Shown in pieces: positions 50,251 through 61,400 of a DNA stretch of 64,000 bases (its first letter is position 1; each line of letters opens with the position of its first letter). Location of the stretch: the NCBI RefSeq assembly GCF_023091745.1, contig NC_068920.1, positions 6,758,001 through 6,822,000 on the forward strand, given 5' to 3'. Origin of the DNA: Budorcas taxicolor (taxonomy: Eukaryota; Chordata; Mammalia; Artiodactyla; Bovidae). A program made the position numbers and the translations under genes. The notes under the pieces were generated by a model. That model was not told the DNA's origin, searched no databases, and was given only the letters and a program-made list of their open reading frames with translations.

Positions 50251-53009
50251 TCCCCTAGGCGAGATGAGGCCCATTTCCTGCCAGGCGTCTCGAGGCTGAT
50301 CACACCTCACCTCTGGAACTTCGAAAGGGTCCTTCACACCCTTGGTGCAAATCAAGAAGTTCCGCGACATACCCGTCTCCACTCGAGAGGAAACCCGAGG
50401 GTCCCGCCCACATCCAGAGGTGCCCCGTTTCCGCCTCGTAGCTCGAGATGAGGGATCCTTTCCCTGCTTCGTTCGGAAAGAGTTCCAGGCGTTCCCGCCG
50501 CATCTCAAGAGGGGCCCCTCTCAACAGGAACGGCTAGAGGAACTCCAGGGTCGTGCCACCAAGCCAAGAGTCCCCCAGATATCTCAGTCCATTCCAGAGG
50601 AAACTCTTTTCCCTTCACCGGCTCGTCTTGCCCGCTGAGGATCGACTCACACCAAGGTGGAACGTGGCACAGCCCTGTGGGAAAGCCCCGTGGGAAAGCC
50701 TCGAGGGAAAGCCACAGATCCCTTGATCCACGTGACAGGAAGCGTGACACTACTGCTGCAGCTCGGGAGGAAAGCGCATTTGCATGCCCCCACTAGAGAC
50801 GAGTCCTGCCTCCCCTGGGGAGACTCAGAGGCACCCCAAAATCCATGGCAACACTGGAGAGGAATCCTCAGGTTCCGGCCCCGACTCCACACAAGGTCTT
50901 AGGCCCCGGCATCGATGGGAGCGGAATCCCGAGATGGCCCCTAGCAACTCGCATGGGGCCGGGCCTTTACTGAAGCCACCAAGCGGGTCCCTGAGGTACC
51001 CGTCGTAACTCGAGAAGACCTGCCGCAACTCGAGAAAATCCAGGAGGTTCTCCCCTCCAGCCGAGATGAGGCCCGCTTCTGCTGAGGCGTCTCGAGGCTG
51101 ATCACACCTCACCTCTGGAACGTCGAAAGGGTCCTTGACACCCTTGGTGCAAATCAAGAAGTTCCCCGACAAACCCGTCTCCACTCAAGAGGAAACACGA
51201 GGGTCCCGCCCACATCCAGAGGAGCCCCGTTTCCGCCTCATAGCTCGAGATGAGGAATCCTTTCCCTGCTTCTTCGGAAAAGAGTTCCCGGCGTACCCGT
51301 CGCATCTTAAGAGGAGGCCCTCTCATCAGGAACGGCGAGAGGAACTCCAGGGTCGTGCCACCTTTCCAAGAGTTCCCCAGATGTCTCAGTCCATTCCAGA
51401 GGAACCTCGTTTCCCTTCACCGGCTCGTCTTTCACGCCGAGGATTGACTCACACCAAGGTGGCACGTGGCACAGCCCTGAGGGATAGCCTCGTGGGAAAG
51501 CCTCGAGGGAAAGCCACAGATCCCTTGATCCACGTGACAGGAAGCGTGACACTACTGCTGCAGCTCGGGAGGAAAGCGCACGTGCATGCCCCCACTCGAG
51601 ACGAGGCCTGACTCCCCTGGGGAGACTCAGAAGCACCCCAAGATCCATGGCAACACTGGAGAGGAATCCTCAGGTTCCGGCCCCGACACCACACAAGGTC
51701 TTACGCCCCGGCATGGTCGGGAGAGGAATCCCGAGAGGGCCCCTAGCAACTCGCATGCGGACGGGCCTATCCTGAGGCCACCAGAGCGGGTCCCTGAGCT
51801 CCCCGTCGTAACTCGAGAAGACCTTCCGCAACTCGAGAAAATCCAGGAGGTTCTCCCCTCCAGGCGAGATGAGGGCCATTTCCGCTGAGCCGTCTCGAGG
51901 CCGATCACACCTCACCTCTGGAACTTCGAAAGGGTCCTTCACACCCTTGGTGCAAATCAAGAAGTTCCCCGACATACCCGTCTCCACTCGAGAGGAAACA
52001 CGAGTGTCCCACCCACATCCAGAGGAGCCCCGTTTCCGCCTCGTAGCTCGTGATGAGGGATCCTTTCCCTGCTTCGTCGGGCAAGAGTTCCCGGCGTTCC
52101 CGTCGCATCTCAAGAGGAGGCCCTCTCAACAGGAACGGCGAGAGGAATTCCAGGGTCGTGCCACCATTCCAAGAGTCCCCCAGATGTCTCAGTCCATTCC
52201 AGAGGAACCTCTGTTCCCTTCACCGGATCGTCTTTCACACCGAGAATAGACTCACACCAAGGTGGCTCGTGGCACAGCCCTGTGGGAAAGCCTCGTGGGA
52301 AAGCTTCGCGGAAAGCCTCGAGGGAAAGCCACAGATCCCTTGATCCACGTGACAGGAAGCGTGACACTACTGCTGCAGCTCGGGAGGAAAGCGCACGTGC
52401 ATGCCCCCACTCGAGAGGAGGCCTGACTCCCCTGGGGAGGCTCAGAAGCACCCGAAGATCCATGTCAACACTGGAGAGGAATCCTCAGGTTCCGGCCCCG
52501 ACTCCACACAAGGTCTTAGGCCCCGGCATGGACGGAAGAGGAATCCCGAGATGGCCCAAAGCAACTCGCATGGGGACTGGCCTTTCCTGAGGCCACCATA
52601 GCGAGTCCCTGAGTTCCCTGTCGTAACTCGAGAAGACCTGCCGCAACTCGAGAAAACCCAGCAGATTCTCCCCTCCAGGCGAGATGAGGCCCATTTCCGC
52701 TGAGGTGTCTCGAGGCTGATCACACCTCACCTCTGGAACTTCCAAAGGGTCCTTCCCAGCCTTGGTGCAAATCCAGAAGTTCCCCGACATACCCGTCTCC
52801 ACTCGAGAGGAAACACGAGGGTCCCGCCCACATCCAGAAGACCCCCGTATCCGCCTAGCAGCTCGAGATGAGGGATCCTTTCCGTGCTTCGTCGGGAAAG
52901 AGTTCCCGGCGATCCCGTCGCATCTCAAGAGGAGGCCCTCTCAACAGGAATGGCGAGAGGAACTCAAGGGTCGTGCCACCATTCCAAAGTCCCCCAGATG
53001 TCTCAGTCC
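50251..53009. repeat. Mosaic bridge between versions 1 and 2
   Basis: About 3.4 monomers assembled from distant relatives. 51240-51450 resembles 46440-46640 (GAGATGAGGAATCC, CTTCGGAAAAGAG). 51586-51888 resembles 33880-34182 (CTTACGCCCCGG, GCATGCGGACGGGCC). 52050-52260 resembles 3780-3990 (GGGCAAGAGTTCC, CGGATCGTCTTTCAC). 52762-53000 resembles 54376-54600 (AGAAGACCCCCGTATCC, CCATTCCAAAGTCC). Confidence 0.65.
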
Positions 53010-55249
53010 TTTACAGAGGAACCTCTTTTCCCTTCAACGGCTCGGCTTTCAAGGCGAGGATTGACTCACACCAAGGTGGCACGTGGCACAGCTTGTGGGA
53101 AACCCCCCTGGGAAAGCCTCGAGAGAAAGCCTCGAGGGAAAGCCACAGATCCCATGATCCACGTGACAGGAAGCGTGACACTACTGCTGCATCTTGGGAG
53201 GAAAGCACTCGTGCATGCCCCCACTTGAGACGAGGCCTGACTCCCCTGGGGAGACTCAGAAGCACCCTAAGATCCATGGCAACACTGGAGAGGAATCCTC
53301 AGGTTCCGGCCCCGTCTCCACACAGGACATAGGCTCCGGCAAGGACAGGAGAGGAATCTGGTGATGGCCCCTAGCACCTCGCATGGGGACTGGCCTTTCC
53401 AGAGGCCAACATAGCGGGTCCCTGAGATCCCGACGTAACTCGAGAAGACCAGCCGCACCTCGAGAAAATCCAGGATGTTCTCCCGTCCAGTCGAGATAAG
53501 GCCCATTTCCGCTGAGGCGTCTCGAGGATGATCACACCTCACCTCTGGAAATTCGAAAGGGTCCTTCACACCCTTGGTGCAAATCAAGAAGTTCCCCGAC
53601 ATACCCGTCTCCACTCGAGAGGAAACACGAGGGTGCCGCCCACATCCAGAGGAGCCCCGTTTCCGCCTCGTACCTCGAGATGAGGGATCCTTTCCCTGCT
53701 TCATCGGGAAAGAGTTCCCGGCATTCCCGCCGCATCTCAAGAGGGGCCCCTCTCAACAGGAAAGGCGAGAGGAACTCCAGGGTCGTGCCACCATACCAAG
53801 AGTCACCCAGATGTCTCAGTCCATTCCAGAGGAACCTCTTTTCCCTTCACCGGCTCGTCTTTCACGTCGAGGATCGACTCACACCAAGGTGGCACTTGGC
53901 ACAGCCCTGTGGGAAAGCGTCGTGGGAAAGCCTCGAGGGAAAGCCACAGATCCCTTGATCCACGTGACAGGAAGCGTGACACTACTGCTCCAGCTCGGGA
54001 GGAAAGCGCACGTGCATGCCCCCACTCGAGACGAGGCCTGACTCCCCTGGGGAGACTCAGAAGCACCCCAAGATCGATGGCAACACTGGAGAAGAATCCT
54101 CAGGTTCCGGGCCCGACTCCACACAAGGTCTTAGGCCGGGCATGGACGGGAGAGGAATCTCGAGAGGGCCCCTAGCAACTCCCATAGGGACTGGCCTTTC
54201 CTGAGGCCAACAGAGCGGGTCCCTGAGGTCCCCGTCATAAGTCGAGAAGACCTGCCGCAACTCGAGAAAATCCAGGAGGTTCTGCCCTCCAGCCGAGATG
54301 AGGCCCATTTCTGCTGAGGCGTCTGGAGTTTGATAACACCTCACCTCTGGAACCTCGAAAGGGTCCTTCACACCCTTGGTGCAAATCAAGAAGTTCCCCG
54401 ACATACCCGTCTCCACGCGAGAGGAAACACGAGGGTCCCGCCCACATCCAGAAGACCCCCGTATCCGCGTAGCAGCTCGAGATGAGGGATCCTTTCCGTG
54501 CTTCGTCGGGAAAGAGTTCCCTGCGATCCCGTCGCATCTCAAGAGGAGGCCCTCTCAACAGGAATGGCGAGAGGAACTCCAAGGTCGTGCCACCATTCCA
54601 AAGTCCCCCAGATGTCTCAGTCCATTCCAGAGGAACCTCTTTTCCCTTCAACGGCTCGGCTTTCAAGGCGAGGATCGACTCACACCAAGGTGGCACGTGG
54701 CACAGCTTGTGGGAAAGCCCCGGCGGAAAGCCTCGAATGAAAGCCTCGAGGGAAAGCCACAGATCCCTTGATCCACGTGACAGAAAGCGTGACACTACTG
54801 CTGCAGCTCGGGAGGAAAGCACGCGTGCATGCTCCCATTCGAGACGAGGCCTGACTCCCCTGGGGAGACTCAGAAGCACCCCAAGATCCATGGCCACACT
54901 GGAGAGTAATCCTCAGGTTCCGGCCCCGACTCCACACAAGGTCTTAGGCCCCGGCATGGACGGGAGAGGAATCCCGAGAGGGCCCCTAGCAATTCGCATG
55001 GGGACTGGCCTTTCCTGAGGCCACCAGAGCTGGTCTCTGAGGTCCCCGTCATAACTCGAGAAGACCTGCCACAACTCGAGAAAATCCAGGAGGTTCTCCC
55101 CTCCAGGCAAAATGAGGCCCATTTTCGCTGAGGCGTCTCGAGGCTGATTACACCTCACCTCTGGAACTTCGAAAGGGTCCTTCACACCCTTGGTGCAAAT
55201 CAAGAGTTCCCGAAATACCCGTCTCCATTCGAGTGGAAACACGAGGGTC

Positions 55250-56852
55250 CCGCCCACATCCAGAGGCGCCCCATTTCCGCCTCGTAGCTCGAGATGAGGG
55301 ATCCTTTCCCTGCTTCGTCGGGAAAGAGTTCCCGGCATTCCCGTCACATCTAAAGAGGAGGCCCTCTCAACAGGTACGGTGAGAGAAACTCCAGGGTGGT
55401 GCCACCATTCCAAGAGTCCCCCAGATGTCTCAGTCCTTTACAGAGGAACCTCTTTTCCCTACACCGGCTCATCTTCTACGCCGACGATCGACTCACACCA
55501 AGGTGGCACGTGGCACAGCCCTGTGAAAAGCCTGGAGGGAAAGCCACAGATCCCTTGATCCACGTGACAGGAAGCGTGACACTACTGCTGCAGCTCGGGA
55601 GGAAAGCACACGTGCATGCTCCCACTCGAGACGAGGCCTGACTCCCCTGGGGAGACTCAGAAGCACCCCAAGATCCATGGCAACACTGGAGAGGAATCCA
55701 CAGGTTCCGGCCCCGACTCCACACATAGTCTTATGCCCCGGCATGGACGGGAGAGGAATCCCGAGAGGGCCCCTAGCAACTCGCATGGGGATTGGCCTTT
55801 CCTGAGGCCAACAGAGCGGATCCCTGAGGTCCCGGTCGTAACTCGAGAACACCTGCCGCAAGTCGAGGAAATCCAGGAGGTTCTCCCCTCCAGGCGAGAT
55901 GAGGCCCATTTCCGCTGAGCCGTCTCGAGGCTGATCACACCTTACCTCTGGAACTTAGAAAGGGTTCTTCACACCCTTGGTGCAAATCAAGAAGTTCCCC
56001 GACATACAAGTCTCCACCCGAGAGGAAACACGAGGGTCCCGCCCACATCCAGAGGAGCTCCGTTTCCGCCTCGTACCTCGAGATGAGGGATCCTTTCCCT
56101 GCATCGTTGGGAAAGAGTTCCCGGCCTTCCCGTCGCATCTCAAGCGGAGGCCCTCTCAACAGGAACGGCGAGAGGAACTCCAGGGTCGTGCCACCATTCC
56201 AAGAGTCCCCCAGATGTCTCAGTCCATTCCAGAGGAACCTCTATTCTCTTCACCGGCTCGTCTTTCACGCCGAGGATCGACTCACACCAAGATGGCACGT
56301 GGCACAGCCCTGTGGGAAAGCCTTATGGGAAAGCCTCGAGGGATAGCCTCGAAGGAAAACCGCAGATTCCTTGATCCAAGTGACAGAAAGCGTGACACTA
56401 CTGCTGCAGCTCGGGAGGAAAGCGCACGTGCATGCCCCCACTAGAGACGAGGCCTGACTCCCCTGGGGAGACTCAGAAGCACCCCAAGATCCATGGCAAC
56501 ACTGGAGAGGAATCCTCAGGTTCCGGCCCCGACTTGACACAAGTTCTTAGGCCCCGGCATGGACGGGAGAGGAATCCCGAGAGGGCCCCTAGCAACTCGC
56601 ATGGGACTGGCCTTTCCTGAGGCCACCAGAGCGGGTCCCTGAGGTTCCCGTCGTAAGTCGAGAAGACCTGCCGCACCTCGAGAAAATCCAGGAGGTTCTC
56701 CCCGCCAGGCGAGATGAGGCCCATTTCCTGCCAGGCGTCTCGAGGCTGATCACACCTCACTCTGGAACTTCGAAAGGGTCCTTCACACCCTTGGTGCAAA
56801 TCAAGAAGTTCCCCGACATACCCGTCTCCACTCGAGAGGAAACACGAGGGTC
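55250..56852. repeat. 1603-bp two-monomer unit, copy 1
   Basis: Tandem partner at 56853-58455, offset 1603. It contains the CATCTAAAGAGG, GTACGGTGAGAG, TCTTCTACGCCGACG and CACACATAGTC variants. In version 1 of the large segment this unit is single at this point, so the duplication is specific to version 2. Confidence 0.82.
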
Positions 56853-58455
56853 CCGCCCACATCCAGAGGCGCCCCATTTCCGCCTCGTAGCTCGAGATGA
56901 GGGATCCTTTCCCTGCTTCGTCGGGAAAGAGTTCCCGGCATTCCCGTCACATCTAAAGAGGAGGCCCTCTCAACAGGTACGGTGAGAGAAACTCCAGGGT
57001 GGTGCCACCATTCCAAGAGTCCCCCAGATGTCTCAGTCCTTTACAGAGGAACCTCTTTTCCCTACACCGGCTCATCTTCTACGCCGACGATCGACTCACA
57101 CCAAGGTGGCACGTGGCACAGCCCTGTGAAAAGCCTGGAGGGAAAGCCACAGATCCCTTGATCCACGTGACAGGAAGCGTGACACTACTGCTGCAGCTCG
57201 GGAGGAAAGCACACGTGCATGCTCCCACTCGAGACGAGGCCTGACTCCCCTGGGGAGACTCAGAAGCACCCCAAGATCCATGGCAACACTGGAGAGGAAT
57301 CCACAGGTTCCGGCCCCGACTCCACACATAGTCTTATGCCCCGGCATGGACGGGAGAGGAATCCCGAGAGGGCCCCTAGCAACTCGCATGGGGATTGGCC
57401 TTTCCTGAGGCCAACAGAGCGGATCCCTGAGGTCCCGGTCGTAACTCGAGAACACCTGCCGCAAGTCGAGGAAATCCAGGAGGTTCTCCCCTCCAGGCGA
57501 GATGAGGCCCATTTCCGCTGAGCCGTCTCGAGGCTGATCACACCTTACCTCTGGAACTTAGAAAGGGTTCTTCACACCCTTGGTGCAAATCAAGAAGTTC
57601 CCCGACATACAAGTCTCCACCCGAGAGGAAACACGAGGGTCCCGCCCACATCCAGAGGAGCTCCGTTTCCGCCTCGTACCTCGAGATGAGGGATCCTTTC
57701 CCTGCATCGTTGGGAAAGAGTTCCCGGCCTTCCCGTCGCATCTCAAGCGGAGGCCCTCTCAACAGGAACGGCGAGAGGAACTCCAGGGTCGTGCCACCAT
57801 TCCAAGAGTCCCCCAGATGTCTCAGTCCATTCCAGAGGAACCTCTATTCTCTTCACCGGCTCGTCTTTCACGCCGAGGATCGACTCACACCAAGATGGCA
57901 CGTGGCACAGCCCTGTGGGAAAGCCTTATGGGAAAGCCTCGAGGGATAGCCTCGAAGGAAAACCGCAGATTCCTTGATCCAAGTGACAGAAAGCGTGACA
58001 CTACTGCTGCAGCTCGGGAGGAAAGCGCACGTGCATGCCCCCACTAGAGACGAGGCCTGACTCCCCTGGGGAGACTCAGAAGCACCCCAAGATCCATGGC
58101 AACACTGGAGAGGAATCCTCAGGTTCCGGCCCCGACTTGACACAAGTTCTTAGGCCCCGGCATGGACGGGAGAGGAATCCCGAGAGGGCCCCTAGCAACT
58201 CGCATGGGACTGGCCTTTCCTGAGGCCACCAGAGCGGGTCCCTGAGGTTCCCGTCGTAAGTCGAGAAGACCTGCCGCACCTCGAGAAAATCCAGGAGGTT
58301 CTCCCCGCCAGGCGAGATGAGGCCCATTTCCTGCCAGGCGTCTCGAGGCTGATCACACCTCACTCTGGAACTTCGAAAGGGTCCTTCACACCCTTGGTGC
58401 AAATCAAGAAGTTCCCCGACATACCCGTCTCCACTCGAGAGGAAACACGAGGGTC
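56853..58455. repeat. 1603-bp two-monomer unit, copy 2
   Basis: Nearly identical to copy 1. The joint lies near 56853-56868, where CCACATCCAGAGGCGCCCC replaces the CCACATACAGAAGAGCCCC expected from version 1. After 58455 the sequence resumes the version 1 order at offset 17701, which equals 16098 plus 1603. Confidence 0.82.
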
Positions 58456-61400
58456 CCGCCCACATACAGAAGAGCCCCGTTTCCGCCTCGTTGCTTGAGA
58501 TGAGGGATCCGTTCCCTGCTTCGTCGGGAAAGAGTTCCAGGCGTTCCCGTCGCATCTCAAGAGGAGGCCCTCTCAACAGGAATGGCGAGAGGAACTCAAG
58601 GGTCGTGCCACCATTCCAAGAATCCCCCAGATATCTCAGTCCATTCCAGAGGAACCTCTTTTCCCTTCACCGGCTCGTCTTTCACGCCGAGGATCGACTC
58701 ACCCCAAGGTGGCACATGGCACAGCCTTTGGGAAAGCCCCGTGGGAAAGGCTCGAGGGAAAGCCTCGAGGGAAAGCCACAGATCCCATGATCCACGTGAC
58801 AGGAAGCGTGACACTACTGCTGCAGCTCGGGAGGAAAGCACACGTGCATGCCCCCGCTCGAGACGAGGCCTGACTCCCCTGGGGAGACTCAGAAGCACCC
58901 TAAGTTCCATGGCAACACTGGAGAGGAATCCTCAGGTTCCGGCCCCGACTCCACACAGGACATAGGCTCCGGCAAGGACAGGAGAGGAATCTGGAGATGG
59001 CCCCTAGCACCTCGCATGGGGACTGGCCTTTCCAGAGGCCAACATAGCGGGTCCCTGAGATCCCCGACGTAACTCGAGAAGAGCAGCCGCACCTCGAGAA
59101 AATCCAGGAGGTTCTCCCGTCCAGTCGAGATAAGGCCCATTTCCGCTGAGGCGTCTCGAGGATGATGACACCTCACCTCTGGAAATTCGAAAGGGTCCTT
59201 CACACCCTTGGTGCAAATCCAGAAGTTCCCCGACATACCCGTCTCCACTCGAGAGGAAACACGAGGGTGCCGCCCACATCCAGAGGAGCCCCATTTCCGC
59301 CTCGTACCTCGAGATGAGGGATCCTTTCCCTGCTTCATCGGGAAAGAGTTCCAGGCTTTCCCGTCGCATCTCAAGAGGAGGCCCTCTCAACAGGAACGGC
59401 GAGAGGAACTCCAGGGTCGTGCCACCATACCAAGAGTCACCCAGATATCTCAGTCCATTCCAGAGGAACCTCTTTTCCCTTCACCGGCTCGTCTTTCACG
59501 CCGAGGATCGACTCACACCAAGGTGGCACGCGGCACAGCCCTGTGGGAAAGCCTCGAGGGAAAGCCTCGAGGGAAATCCACAGATCCCATGATCCACGTG
59601 ATAGGAAGCATGACACTACTGCTGCAGCTCGGGAGAAAAGCGCACGTGCATGCCCCCACTCGAGAGGAGGCCTGACTCCCCTGGGGAGACTCAGAAGCAC
59701 CCTAAGATCCATGGCAACACTGGAGAGGGATCCTCAGTTTCCGGCCCCGACTCCACACAGGACATAGGTTCCAGCAAGGACAGGAGAGGAATCTGGAGAT
59801 GGCCCCTAGCAACTCGCATGGGGACTGGCCTTTCCAGAGGCCAACATAGCGGGTCCCTGAGATCCCCGACGTAACTCGAGAAGACAAGCCGAACCTCGAG
59901 AAAATCCAGAAGCTTCTCCCCTCCAGGCGAGATGAGGCCCGCTTCTGCTGAGGCGTCTCGAGGCTGATCACACCTCACATCTGGAACGTCGAAAGGGTCC
60001 TTCACACCCTTGGTGCAAATAAAGAAGTTCCCCGTCAAACCCGTCTCCACTCAAGAGGAAACACGAGGGTCCCGCCCACATCCAGAGGAGCCCCGTTTCC
60101 GCCTCATAGCTCGAGATGAGGAATCCTTTCCCTGCTTCTTCGGAAAAGAGTTCCCGGAGTTCCCGTCGCATCTTAAGAGGAGGCCCTCTCAACAGGAACG
60201 GCGAGAGGAACTCCAGGGTCGTGGCACCATTCCAAGAGTCCCCAGATGTCTCAGTCCATTCCAGAGGAACCTCGTTTCCCTTCAACGGCTTGTCTTTCAC
60301 GCCAAGGATCGACTCACACCAAGGTGGCACGTGGCACAGCCCTGTGGGATAGCCTCCTGGGAAAGCCTCGAGGGAAAGCCACAGATCCCTTGATCCACGT
60401 GACAGGAAGCGTGACACTACTGCTGAAGCTCGGGAGGAAAGCGCACGTGCATGCCCCCACTCGAGAGGAGGCCTGACTCCCCTGGGGAGACTCAGAAGCA
60501 CCCCAAGATCCAAGTCAACACTGGAGAGGAATCCTCAGATTCTGGCCCCGACTCCACACAGGACATAGGCTCCGGCAAGGACAGGAGAGGAATCTGGAGA
60601 TGGCCCCTAGCAACTCGCATGGGGACTGGCCTTTCCAGAGGCCACCATAGCGGGTCCCTGAGATCCCCGACGTAACTCGAGAAGGCCAGCCGCACCTCGA
60701 GAAAATCCAGGAGGTTCTCCCGTCCAGTCGAGATAAGGCCTATTTCCCCTGAGGCGTCTCGAGGATGATCACACCTCACCTCTGGAAATTCGAAAGGGTC
60801 CTTCACACCCTTGGTGCAAATCAAGAAGTTCCCCGACATACCCGTCTCCACTCGAGAGGAAACACGAGGGTGCCGCCCACATCCAGAGGAACCCCATTTC
60901 CGCCTCGTAGCTCGAGATGAGGGATCCTTTCCCTGCTTCGTCGGGAAAGAGTTCCCGGCGTTCCTGTCGCATCTCAAGAGGAGGCCCTCTCAACAGGAAC
61001 GGCGAGAGGAACTCCAGGGTCGTGCCACCATGCCAAGAGTCCCCAGATGTCTCAGTCCATTCCAGAGGAACCTCTTTTCCCTTCATCGGCTCGGCTTTCA
61101 CGCCGAGGATCGACTCACACCAAGGTGGCACGTGGCACAGCCCTGTGGGAAAGCCTCGTGGGAAAGCCTCGAGGGAAAGCCACAGATCCCTTTATCTACG
61201 TGACAGGAAGCGTGACACTGCTGCTGCAGCTCGGAAGGAAAGCGCACGTGCATGCCCCCACTCGAGACGAGGCCTGACTCCCCTGGGGAAACTCAGAAGC
61301 ACCCCAAGATCCATGGTAACACTGGAGAGGAATCCTCAGGTTCCGGCCCCGACTCCACACAAGGTCTTAGGCCCCGGCATGGATGGGAGAGGAATCCCGA

